From the NCBI GenBank assembly GCA_964428325.1, contig CAYRXU010000007.1, forward strand, positions 1-34,942: a stretch of DNA of 34,942 nt, read 5' to 3'. Below the pieces are notes generated by a model. It ran no database searches. It was given only the letters and a program-made list of their open reading frames with translations, and was not told the DNA's origin. Below are positions 7,693 to 13,615 of this stretch, piece by piece (the first letter of the stretch is position 1; every line of letters starts with the position of its first letter). The stretch is from JBBSZK01 sp964428325 (GTDB lineage Archaea > Nanobdellota > Nanobdellia > Pacearchaeales > GW2011-AR1). The position numbers were made by a program, and so were the translations under genes.

Positions 7693-8280
7693 ATGGAATT
7701 CAAAGAAATTGTTAACAAGCGCCATGCAGTAAGAAGTTTCGATGGTAAAAAAGTCCCCGAGAACAAAGTAAACGAGCTTCTAGACCTAATAAGACACGCA
7801 CCTTCTTCATATAATATTCAGCCATGGAAAATAAAGGTCATCACAGATCAATCTATGAAAGAAAAGCTCGCACCTGTTTCATGGAACCAGCCACAAGTCA
7901 CCACATGTTCACATCTTCTCGTCTTCTGTGCAGACACAGACATAAGCGGTAACATTGACAAGATAGAAAAATCGTTCAAAGAGAAAGGTCTTCCGCTTCA
8001 AGTCATACAAATGATGCGAGACTTCGAAAAAGGCATGTCTCCAGAGCAGAAAAAGAGTTGGGCGCAAAGACAGCTCTACCTTGCACTTGGCAACGCACTA
8101 AACGGAGCAACATCCATTGGATTCGACAGCTGCCCAATGGAAGGATTCATCCCAGCAGAATACAGCAAGATCCTCAATCTACCAAACAATCTTGTTCCAA
8201 CCGTTCTCTGTGCAATAGGCTACAGCACGCATCCTCCACGTGATAAGATGCGATTCTCAAAAGAAGAGATTACTTTCTAA
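7693..8280 (+). CDS. Nitroreductase-family FMN oxidoreductase
   Basis: The 195-aa protein is a compact member of the nitroreductase family, FMN flavoproteins that reduce substrates with NAD(P)H and act as dimers. The N-terminal KRHAVRSFDGKKVP (residues 9-22) matches the R(R/H)SxRxF motif that binds the FMN phosphate. APSSYNIQPWKI (36-47) matches the AP(S/T)xxNxQPW segment. The ALGNALNGATSIGFDSCPMEGF stretch (134-155) is the usual late helix and loop with the CPMxGF/W element. The substrate cannot be told from sequence. The stop overlaps the convergent gene by 4 nt. Confidence 0.9.
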   Translation: MEFKEIVNKRHAVRSFDGKKVPENKVNELLDLIRHAPSSYNIQPWKIKVITDQSMKEKLAPVSWNQPQVTTCSHLLVFCADTDISGNIDKIEKSFKEKGLPLQVIQMMRDFEKGMSPEQKKSWAQRQLYLALGNALNGATSIGFDSCPMEGFIPAEYSKILNLPNNLVPTVLCAIGYSTHPPRDKMRFSKEEITF

Positions 8281-8606
8281 ATAATCTGAACAGAAAGATC
8301 TCCAACCCTCAAACGCACCTCTTGGTGTCTATGAACCTCGAAATCATCCAATCCACCATACCTGCGATTAAATCTGTTATTCGCCTTGCTCAATGCCCTA
8401 CCAAGATTCCCGGTTGAATTACTATGTTTTATTGGTTCTGATTTTGGATTCTGCCAATTCTCCAGTTTAACATCGATAAAAACAGGGTCTCCTCTTTCAA
8501 GAGCCTCTATGATTGCATAATAATGCTCAATCGGATCTCTAAGAAAAGGATCTGCAAGTTGCCTTCTTGCATAATCTAAAAGTTCACCATAATTTCTTTC
8601 AACCAT
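8277..8606 (-). CDS. Hypothetical protein, 109 aa
   Basis: I do not recognise this small soluble protein. The first half is helical (residues 5-38); the second half is polar and rich in N, R and H, ending in a strand LRVGDLSVQII. A minus-strand ATTAAATA element starts about 29 nt before the ATG at 8606 and supports the start. It is convergent with the nitroreductase gene and shares 4 nt with it. There is no membrane segment or signal peptide. Confidence 0.5.
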   Translation of the reverse strand: MVERNYGELLDYARRQLADPFLRDPIEHYYAIIEALERGDPVFIDVKLENWQNPKSEPIKHSNSTGNLGRALSKANNRFNRRYGGLDDFEVHRHQEVRLRVGDLSVQII

Positions 8607-8699
8607 AATTAGAGATGTCCTATTGGATATTTAATAATTTAGACAGCTAACGCTAGAAGATAAAATAAAAAAATAAAAAGAAAAACAAATGACGCAAAA

Positions 8700-9035
8700 T
8701 TAATTGCGAGCTAGACTAAACACGTGTTTGATCGCAACCACGATAGTGGAAGGAACGAAGACAGCAAGTAGTGTATTAAGGATATTATATAGGACTTTAA
8801 TTCCACTCATAACATCTTTACCTAGAGCGCTCGCAATGATAAGCGAGACTCCAGCCAATAGGAAAGGTGTAGTTTCACTCTCTGAAATATTGAGGAATCC
8901 TACAATCAATCCAATAAGGATAAGTGCTGACATCCAAGTCGAGTTAACAATTCCTAGTGCACCTAGAACTATAGCTAGGATAACACCAATAAGAAAAGCC
9001 CATCGACCAACAGTGTTCATAGATTTGGAAGCCAT
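8700..9035 (-). CDS. Small multi-spanning membrane protein
   Basis: The 111-aa protein has four likely membrane segments, at about residues 11-31, 34-49, 56-70 and 86-105, with a positively charged end (KHVFSLARN). I know similar small integral proteins only as uncharacterised archaeal proteins. Unlike most genes here it seems to have a leader: AGGGGGT lies about 10 nt before the ATG, and the TATA box (GATATTTAAAGG on the minus strand, 9079-9090) lies farther up. That TATA box is only a few bases from the transposon's target duplication, so the insertion sits just upstream of this promoter. Confidence 0.65.
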   Translation of the reverse strand: MASKSMNTVGRWAFLIGVILAIVLGALGIVNSTWMSALILIGLIVGFLNISESETTPFLLAGVSLIIASALGKDVMSGIKVLYNILNTLLAVFVPSTIVVAIKHVFSLARN

Positions 9036-9094
9036 GTATACATACCCCCTTTCATTTGTACTTTACCATCGTTAAAACCCTTTAAATATCTTTT

Positions 9095-9103
9095 CCAAAA
9101 ATC
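9095..9103 (+). repeat. Target-site duplication, left copy
   Basis: CCAAAAATC directly abuts the left inverted repeat. The same 9 nt directly follow the right inverted repeat at 13126-13134. A perfect 9-bp direct repeat outside perfect inverted repeats is the signature of transposition. Confidence 0.92.
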
Positions 9104-9118
9104 GGCTTTGCACAATAA
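9104..9118 (+). repeat. Left terminal inverted repeat
   Basis: GGCTTTGCACAATAA matches the complement of 13111-13125 at all 15 positions. TGCACAA recurs 18 nt further in (9109-9115 and 9127-9133), which may be a second transposase-binding site. Confidence 0.9.
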
Positions 9119-9145
9119 GTCTTTTCTGCACAAAAACTCTACTGA

Positions 9146-9916
9146 CTAAATCGATAAGGGAATGTGCTGCTCAACAAAAAGTCTTCCCGTGTTAGTGATG
9201 GTATGTTTACCATTATCGTTGTGACTGTAAGAATCCTTCAATTCGAGTCTATTAAGAATCATACTCAGATTGCTCTCCCTTATTCCTTTAAGCCAGTTTA
9301 GCAACTCTTGTTCGGTACATCCTTCATCCCCGCGATAATAGAGTAGTGCGAGAACCTTCTCCTTCCAGTTTAACTTAGGATTCAGCACCTTCAGAAAACC
9401 ATTGAATTCCTGTATGAGGGGGATCTTCAACTTGATGATGGAGTCGACTATCTTCTTCCCATGTTGGATATCAGGTGCAATACTATAGACTCTGAATAGC
9501 TCAGCAAGAACCCAGCTACATGAGTCGATAGAAAGCGTTGCATCGATGTAATTTTCATCTATGCTCCCATGAATATGACCGATGTTGCGTTTGTTTCTTA
9601 TGTCATAAACGACGATGAGCACATGTGGGATTACTATCCTTAGAGATTCATTGAAAGTTATGGCGCTTTTACTTTCGAATCCCAGAGCAATATTCTTGAA
9701 GTTCGGAATAGGCTGCCCTGGCGGAAGAAATGTCCCATCCATCTTTTCTTGAAGCATTCGGAGAGCAGCCTCAGCGAAACGTGCACCTTCCATACAGGCA
9801 GGGCGATAGCTTCCTAGATAATAATGCTCTTTAGCTTTCGTGAAGGATTCAAATAAAATGTCTACGAGCTGGTGGTTGAATTCACTCTTTAACTGGCTCT
9901 TGACCTGGTTTAGCAT
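9146..9916 (-). CDS. HEPN-like and winged-helix cargo protein
   Basis: This 256-aa transposon gene has an all-helical N-terminal region (about 1-150) and a C-terminal winged-helix-like region (about 183-250, WKEKVLALLYYRGDEGCTEQELLNWLKGIRESNLSMILNRLELKD). The helical part carries R107-N108 and H114 in IRNKRNIGHIHG, which fits the Rx4-6H motif of HEPN ribonucleases. HEPN proteins are common in toxin-antitoxin and defence systems. The HEPN call is a motif-level inference without a search. The start lies 35 nt inside the upstream partner gene, so the two are translationally coupled. No separate promoter is visible. Confidence 0.6.
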   Translation of the reverse strand: MLNQVKSQLKSEFNHQLVDILFESFTKAKEHYYLGSYRPACMEGARFAEAALRMLQEKMDGTFLPPGQPIPNFKNIALGFESKSAITFNESLRIVIPHVLIVVYDIRNKRNIGHIHGSIDENYIDATLSIDSCSWVLAELFRVYSIAPDIQHGKKIVDSIIKLKIPLIQEFNGFLKVLNPKLNWKEKVLALLYYRGDEGCTEQELLNWLKGIRESNLSMILNRLELKDSYSHNDNGKHTITNTGRLFVEQHIPLSI

Positions 9917-10481
9917 TCTGCTTTCTCGGTAAATCGTGCTCTACATAGTCTTCTCCAAGTTGATAAAGCTTCCATTTAGATTGCCCGCCTTCTCCGTTCA
10001 TTATCCATTTGCTTGCATTTTTTGTGTCTATGAATGCTTGGTGAAATGCTTGAGGTCTCTTAATCTTAAGAGCAAGGTAGGCATAGGATACATGACCTTC
10101 ATCAAAGTCATGCATGTTGAGGTATCTCTTCAAGTAAAAGGCTACGCAACATATAATCTCCTTATTAGATTGGGGCGCCTTTTCTTTCATAAAGTCTGCT
10201 AATGAAGGCTTATCTGCACCGTCTGCTCTTATATCGAACTGTATCGGCTCAGCACTCTTAACAAATCCCTTTGATACGGGAGCATCATTCTTCTTAGGAG
10301 GACTCTGCATTCTTGGACCGCCCATCTGAGGAGAGGATTGTCCAGAGGGTTGCACAAAATGCATGGCCGGAGCTTTATTAATTAGAGACTTGAACTCATC
10401 AAGATACTTAGTAACAAACACTTCGCTGCCTTCAAGTTCCACAGTTCCCTCACGAATGTTTATCTTAGCCTTAGCTTCCAT
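9882..10481 (-). CDS. Partner protein of the HEPN-like gene, unknown
   Basis: The 199-aa protein has a short N-terminal module (residues 1-35, AKINIREGTVELEGSEVFVTKYLDEFK), a Pro/Gln/Gly-rich linker (about 40-95) and a helical C-terminal domain (about 95-185). I have no named family for it. TTTATAAA (10503-10510) begins 29 nt before the ATG, so this gene has a leaderless promoter and drives the downstream HEPN-like gene, which it overlaps by 35 nt. Two-gene overlap with a HEPN-like protein suggests one functional module, possibly toxin-antitoxin or defence, but this is inference. Confidence 0.6.
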   Translation of the reverse strand: MEAKAKINIREGTVELEGSEVFVTKYLDEFKSLINKAPAMHFVQPSGQSSPQMGGPRMQSPPKKNDAPVSKGFVKSAEPIQFDIRADGADKPSLADFMKEKAPQSNKEIICCVAFYLKRYLNMHDFDEGHVSYAYLALKIKRPQAFHQAFIDTKNASKWIMNGEGGQSKWKLYQLGEDYVEHDLPRKQNAKPGQEPVKE

Positions 10482-10540
10482 GATAAAAGCGAACCAATGA
10501 AGTTTATAAACATTATCGACGAAAAGATGCTATCTTTGGG

Positions 10541-10762
10541 TTATAACTTTTCAGTAAGTCTGAATAGTCTCTCAGCCTTATAGCTTGAATGACCTTTACG
10601 TTCGCGCACAAGACAGACTTCTTTCAGAAACTCTAATGCTTTGATCGCGGTTTCCCACTGGGAATCAACTTGCTCGGCAACTTCCTTGACTGAACGCTCC
10701 TTCCCATCAGCCAGGAGCTTAAGGATATCCTTCATCACATCGATGATAGATCGTCTTGCCAT
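10541..10762 (-). CDS. Small winged-helix DNA-binding regulator
   Basis: The 73-aa protein is almost entirely one winged helix-turn-helix. It runs helix (IIDVMKDILKLL), helix 2 (SVKEVAEQV), recognition helix (QWETAIKALEFLKEV), then a wing (CLVRERKGHSSYKAERLFRLT). It is a plausible DNA-binding regulator of the transposon. Directly in front of it lie two copies of ATATGTGTAAT, good candidates for its own operator. It is divergent from the membrane-protein gene at 10832. Confidence 0.7.
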   Translation of the reverse strand: MARRSIIDVMKDILKLLADGKERSVKEVAEQVDSQWETAIKALEFLKEVCLVRERKGHSSYKAERLFRLTEKL

Positions 10763-10763
10763 T

Positions 10764-10809
10764 ATATGTGTAATAGCACAGATAATGTTATATAGGGAAT
10801 ATGTGTAAT
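10764..10809. promoter_or_regulatory. Divergent promoter with two direct repeats
   Basis: ATATGTGTAAT occurs at 10764-10774 and again at 10799-10809, on either side of a minus-strand TATA element (CTATATAAC, 10787-10795). The spacing of 35 bp is about three helical turns, so proteins bound to both copies would lie on roughly the same DNA face. This is the likely control region of the winged-helix gene and its divergent neighbour. Confidence 0.45.
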
Positions 10810-10831
10810 TATCGGCATAGGTAAGTGGTGC

Positions 10832-11122
10832 ATGAAGATGAAAGATAACCGTCGCAATGAAATCATTATGGGGATCGCCATAGTCATTCTCGTGGTTATG
10901 GTGCTAAAGGCTTATTCTTCTGAATCAAACGTTTTAGATCTTCAAAAACAGCTAACCGAGGAATTTCAAAAGAGCGCTCTTTATTATTGCGAGTTAAGTA
11001 ACGGCGCAGTTGAGTATGCAAATACCTGTACTAGTATCCTGAAGGAAATGTCTCCCGAGTTTAGTCATATCAACGAAACGAGTAAGAAGGATTGTTCTCA
11101 TCTAAAGAGGCCCTTGCCTTAA
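10832..11122 (+). CDS. Transposon-borne membrane-anchored small protein
   Basis: The 96-aa protein has a basic N-terminus and one membrane segment (about residues 11-27, EIIMGIAIVILVVMVLKAY). A polar outer or inner domain follows with three cysteines (C53, C67, C87). I do not recognise the family. A GGTG tract just before the ATG could act as a ribosome binding site, unlike the leaderless genes nearby. The next gene starts 1 nt after its stop, so the two are an operon. Confidence 0.55.
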   Translation: MKMKDNRRNEIIMGIAIVILVVMVLKAYSSESNVLDLQKQLTEEFQKSALYYCELSNGAVEYANTCTSILKEMSPEFSHINETSKKDCSHLKRPLP

Positions 11123-11123
11123 T

Positions 11124-11306
11124 ATGAAATGCGAACGTTGCGGTACTCGCTTCTCTGGTACGCTAAATCTTCTCTCGCAGGATATGACGGAGATTATTGA
11201 TCTTTCTCAAGACCTTATCAAACCTGATTTGTGCTCTGATTGTTCGCTCGTCTATAATGCCCTGGTGAAGAAGTTCAACCAAGAGATCATTGCTTTCTTG
11301 CGTTAA
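11124..11306 (+). CDS. Small zinc-ribbon-like protein
   Basis: The 60-aa protein has two CxxC knuckles, C3-x2-C6 (MKCERCG) and C37-x2-C40 (LCSDCS), with a 30-residue spacer, consistent with one structural zinc. It ends in a helix. The start codon is 1 nt after the upstream stop, so it is probably translated by reinitiation. The role is unknown; in mobile elements such proteins often bind nucleic acid or partner proteins. Confidence 0.6.
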   Translation: MKCERCGTRFSGTLNLLSQDMTEIIDLSQDLIKPDLCSDCSLVYNALVKKFNQEIIAFLR

Positions 11307-11336
11307 GATTTATAAACAATTCAATCATAAAGCTGC

Positions 11337-11522
11337 ATGTTCAATTGGAGACTCTGGGCAGGACTTATTATTGCTTTCGTTGCGAGCTCGGTCTGGGCCA
11401 TTTATATCAAAGTTAATCATGTTTTATTTGACAATATCACTGGATGGTTCCTTGGAGCATTTATTGTTGGCGCGGTCCTGGCGATTATGGGTATCCTAGA
11501 ACAAAGTGGGCCAGCAAGATAG
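11337..11522 (+). CDS. Two-span small membrane protein
   Basis: The 61-aa protein has two membrane segments (about 5-24 and 35-54) joined by a short polar loop. TTTATAAA (11309-11316) starts 28 nt before the ATG, so it has its own leaderless promoter. Its last 38 nt overlap a 41-aa membrane-peptide gene on the other strand. The function is unknown; two tiny membrane proteins facing each other inside a transposon suggest a holin-like or toxin-like role, which is only a guess. Confidence 0.55.
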   Translation: MFNWRLWAGLIIAFVASSVWAIYIKVNHVLFDNITGWFLGAFIVGAVLAIMGILEQSGPAR

Positions 11523-11610
11523 CAGTGGACCATCCTGCGCCCCAGCCCAGAACTAGTCCTGCAATGAGCGCGTATCTCCAGTCTTGAATATATCTCTTTC
11601 CTTCCATCAT
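11485..11610 (-). CDS. 41-aa membrane micro-protein
   Basis: This short frame encodes a peptide beginning MMEGKRYIQDWRYALIAGL, with one hydrophobic span (about residues 14-36), ending HFVLGYP. Its ATG overlaps the stop of the upstream zinc-ribbon gene as ATGA (11607-11610), the classic arrangement for coupled translation. That overlap is the main reason to believe it is real. The 3' end overlaps the opposite-strand membrane gene. Confidence 0.5.
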   Translation of the reverse strand: MMEGKRYIQDWRYALIAGLVLGWGAGWSTAILLAHFVLGYP

Positions 11611-11849
11611 CTCACCATCTTGCTATTTGCTGAAGTTACTCGGGTACGGGACGTAGCATTCTTCTTAGGAACATTCCAATAAGCAGTCTTGCACTGAGGG
11701 CATATTCTTGGTGCATCCTTCTGCATATCTGCATGTGATCGTCTTCTTTTGATGTCTACGCGTGGAATCCATTCGTGATGGCATCGTAAGCATCGATAGA
11801 GGTTCATCTCTTTTACGACTATGAAGTTCGCTAAGTCACCTTTTTCCAT
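11607..11849 (-). CDS. Zinc-ribbon protein, 80 aa
   Basis: I take the ATG at 11849, because CTTATATA begins 29 nt upstream (11871-11878); a longer frame up to 11996 would run through the promoter. The protein has C20-x2-C23 (YRCLRCHHEWIPRV) and C49-x2-C52 (ICPQCKTAYWNVPKK), an arrangement seen in many small archaeal and viral zinc ribbons with an H-E-W..R and W-N-x-P pattern. The tail is basic. It probably binds nucleic acid. Its stop overlaps the start of the 41-aa membrane micro-protein by ATGA. Confidence 0.65.
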   Translation of the reverse strand: MEKGDLANFIVVKEMNLYRCLRCHHEWIPRVDIKRRRSHADMQKDAPRICPQCKTAYWNVPKKNATSRTRVTSANSKMVR

Positions 11850-11870
11850 ATTATACCAAGGCTTAGATGG

Positions 11871-11981
11871 TATATAAGACTTACTGATATTAACATATGT
11901 AATATAAGTAAGAAACCTAAGGAATAATTTACTTATATAAGTAAGTTTAAATAGGGTCAGGAGTTTACCTATATAAGTAAG
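11871..11981. promoter_or_regulatory. Divergent transposase promoter bracketed by palindromic operators
   Basis: The direct repeat ATATAAGTAAG occurs at 11902-11912, 11935-11945 and 11971-11981. The second lies in a perfect 16-nt palindrome TTACTTATATAAGTAA (11929-11944). The third lies in a copy with one mismatch (11965-11980). Between them TTTAAATA (11946-11953) is the probable TATA box of the transposase operon, so bound protein would block it from both sides. The minus-strand TATA box of the zinc-ribbon gene (11871-11878) is at the other end and contains a half site. Confidence 0.6.
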
Positions 11982-11983
11982 AA

Positions 11984-12130
11984 ATGAAAATCCCACGTAT
12001 CCCTCATCGACTTATCAAAGAAAAAGAAGTATGCTTACATAGAATTCTGGAGCCAGATGGTACGCAGCATAGGCGCGTAACCTTCCGCGAACGTCACTTC
12101 CTTATGACTCAAAAGCCTAAGAGAAAATGA
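11984..12130 (+). CDS. 48-aa basic protein coupled to the transposase
   Basis: This short frame starts ATG AAA ATC CCA and gives a 48-aa, strongly basic peptide (MKIPRIPHRLIKEKEV...QKPKRK). Its stop overlaps the transposase ATG as ATGA (12127-12130), and the promoter with paired operators lies directly upstream. Position and overlap suggest it is translated first and sets the level of transposase; it may also bind DNA. I know no family for it. An AT-skipping frameshift product with the transposase is less likely because the ATGA overlap already explains coupling. Confidence 0.6.
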   Translation: MKIPRIPHRLIKEKEVCLHRILEPDGTQHRRVTFRERHFLMTQKPKRK

Positions 12131-13086
12131 CAAAACTAAGAAAGACCTATCGACAAAAGTGGAGTGCTTACAATCAAGCGCAGACTACTGAGAAGCGCGT
12201 ATTCTATCGGTTGCTTCATGAACTACTGAACGTCCTGCCAGAAAGAAAGCAGAGTATGGGCAGACCAAAAAAGCCTATGCGCGACATGATATTTGCCTGC
12301 ATGATTAAGACCTACTGTAATATGTCATCACGACGTATCATATCGGACTTGGACTTAGCTAAAGAAGCAGGATATATAGAAGGAGTTCCGCACTTCAATA
12401 GTCTCCTGAACTATTTTGATGATGCAGGTATGCGAATGATGTTGCATTATCTGATCAGGATTTCAGCATTACCCCTCAAGCAAGTTGAGCAGATTATGGC
12501 CATCGACTCCACTGGCTTTGGTACTGGTCGATTTGATAGATGGGTTGCTCTTCGCAATAACTTCGGTGAGAAGGCAAGAAGAGGATTTGTTAAAGCGCAT
12601 GTGTGTTGCGGAGTCAAAACAAACATAGTCACTAGTGCAGAGATCACACGCGGTGTAACGGGAGATTCCCTGATGTTCAAATCTCTCCTTAATCAGACAG
12701 CCGAAAATTTCCGTGTCAAAAAGATTTGTGCTGATAAGGCTTACTGTTCACGCAACAATCTTGATCTCGCTGATAGTCTGGGTGCAATCCCATATATCCC
12801 TTTTAGAAGTGGAATGAAAGGGAAAGGCTCGCCCACATGGGTTAAGGTGTATAAGCTCTTCACGCAAAACTATGAAGAATTTGGTAAGCATTATCACGCG
12901 AGAAGCAATGTTGAGAGCGCCTTTGCTGCAATAAAACGTAAGTTTGGTGAATTCGTACGCTGCAAATCAGAACGTAGTCAGGCGAATGAAGTTCTGTGCA
13001 AGATACTTGCTCACAACATCACCTGCCTTGTACAGGAAACGCATACGCTTGGGATCAAGATTTCTTTCAGAAAACTACCTCTCTAA
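12127..13086 (+). CDS. DDE transposase, IS5-like
   Basis: The 319-aa protein has a helical N-terminal region with GRPKKPMRDMIFACMIKTY (45-63), typical of IS5-family and related DDE_Tnp_1 transposases, then an RNase H-like core. The triad is D127 (AIDSTGFG), D203 (CADKAYCS) and E263 (HARSNVESAFAAIKRKFG, with the Y/R..E..K/R pattern). All three residues are present and the frame is open, so the enzyme should be active. It would cut and join the 15-bp ends 9104-9118 and 13111-13125. It is expressed with the 48-aa gene upstream. Exact IS family needs a search. Confidence 0.9.
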   Translation: MTKLRKTYRQKWSAYNQAQTTEKRVFYRLLHELLNVLPERKQSMGRPKKPMRDMIFACMIKTYCNMSSRRIISDLDLAKEAGYIEGVPHFNSLLNYFDDAGMRMMLHYLIRISALPLKQVEQIMAIDSTGFGTGRFDRWVALRNNFGEKARRGFVKAHVCCGVKTNIVTSAEITRGVTGDSLMFKSLLNQTAENFRVKKICADKAYCSRNNLDLADSLGAIPYIPFRSGMKGKGSPTWVKVYKLFTQNYEEFGKHYHARSNVESAFAAIKRKFGEFVRCKSERSQANEVLCKILAHNITCLVQETHTLGIKISFRKLPL

Positions 13087-13090
13087 CACC

Positions 13091-13121
13091 TTGCACAATA
13101 AGTCCCCTAGTTATTGTGCAA
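13091..13121 (+). repeat. Hairpin of two terminal sequences at the right end
   Basis: TTGCACAATAA (13091-13101) and its exact complement (13111-13121) form an 11-bp stem around 9 nt. The left arm, with the following GTC, is identical to 14 nt of the left end of the element (9108-9121). So the right end has an inward direct copy plus the true inverted repeat. It begins 4 nt after the transposase stop and could stop transcription or bind transposase. Confidence 0.7.
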
Positions 13122-13125
13122 AGCC
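13111..13125 (-). repeat. Right terminal inverted repeat
   Basis: TTATTGTGCAAAGCC is the exact complement of the left end 9104-9118 and is followed at once by the second copy of the 9-bp target duplication. Confidence 0.9.
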
Positions 13126-13134
13126 CCAAAAATC
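13126..13134 (+). repeat. Target-site duplication, right copy
   Basis: CCAAAAATC repeats 9095-9103 without mismatch and joins directly to the right inverted repeat. Seven bases later the TATA box of the coiled-coil gene begins. Confidence 0.92.
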
Positions 13135-13141
13135 CGATAGC

Positions 13142-13149
13142 TATAAAAA
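13142..13149 (+). promoter_or_regulatory. TATA box of the coiled-coil gene next to the transposon
   Basis: TATAAAAA begins exactly 29 nt before the ATG at 13171 and was left whole by the insertion. Confidence 0.6.
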
Positions 13150-13170
13150 CCCGTCCAAGCAAAAATTATC

Positions 13171-13464
13171 ATGTTGCCAAAAGCGGTGCAAGAGATGATG
13201 GAAAAAATGACTAACAAAGACGAAGCAACGCCTATCGAACAGACAAAAGAAGTACTTTTACAACAAAGAGAACATATTAACAAGCAACTTTCACGTATTG
13301 AATCACATGATGTTGCTGCAGACGTCCATACGTTAGCGGCTCGCTTGGCCGATACAGCGAATGCGCTCTCTGTTATGCAATCCGAGCTCAATCGCGCATG
13401 GCTCCGCATGCAGCAGATGCATGAAGATATCGTGCGTATCAAGCAGAAGCTGGACAAAAGCTAA
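13171..13464 (+). CDS. Small coiled-coil protein
   Basis: The 97-aa protein is almost all helix. Heptad-like runs such as VLLQQREHINKQLSRIESHDV and VMQSELNRAWLRMQQMHEDIVRIKQKL suggest an antiparallel coiled coil that may oligomerise. I know no family or function. The ATG at 13171 is preferred over later in-frame ATGs because of the TATA box 29 nt upstream. Before the transposon arrived this gene and the membrane gene at 8700-9035 were divergent neighbours. Confidence 0.65.
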   Translation: MLPKAVQEMMEKMTNKDEATPIEQTKEVLLQQREHINKQLSRIESHDVAADVHTLAARLADTANALSVMQSELNRAWLRMQQMHEDIVRIKQKLDKS

Positions 13465-13490
13465 AAACCCTTTTTCTTCCCCTAGTACAA

Positions 13491-13572
13491 GCCCGAATCG
13501 CATAATGGAATTGCGCCGCACTCGAAATGCGGTTTCCGCAAGGATCTCCAGGTTCGATTCCTGGTTCGGGCG
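13491..13572 (+). tRNA. tRNA-Ser with anticodon CGA
   Basis: The 82-nt gene folds as a class II tRNA. The acceptor GCCCGAA pairs fully with TTCGGGC. The D stem is CGCA/TGCG with GG in the loop. The anticodon stem CCGCA/TGCGG closes the loop CTCGAAA, giving anticodon CGA (serine, UCG). The variable arm TTTCC-GCAA-GGATC is long, as in tRNA-Ser, and nearly identical to that of tRNA-Ser(GGA). The T stem is CCAGG/CCTGG. The discriminator is G and no CCA is encoded. Confidence 0.95.
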
Positions 13573-13615
13573 TCGTAATTCTAAACCTATATAAACAACG
13601 ATAACCTCGATAAGT

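Larger units (their letters stand above)
9104..13125 (+). mobile_element. 4.0-kb cargo-carrying DDE transposon, intact
   Basis: The 4022-bp element is bounded by perfect 15-bp inverted repeats, GGCTTTGCACAATAA at 9104-9118 and its complement at 13111-13125, and by a 9-bp target duplication. It encodes one transposase (12127-13086) near the right end and at least nine other genes, four to five times the coding content of a simple insertion sequence. From memory, the bacterial IS903 group of the IS5 family also has 9-bp duplications and ends beginning GGCTTTG, so an IS5/IS903-like mechanism is likely. Both ends and the catalytic triad are intact, so the element could be active or recently moved. 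Its inner genes have their own archaeal promoters. Confidence 0.9.

Noticed and set aside
11850..11996. N-terminal extension of the zinc-ribbon gene up to 11996.
   Set aside because: The added 49 residues are low-complexity translation of the repeat-rich promoter, and a TATA box lies 29 nt before the ATG at 11849.
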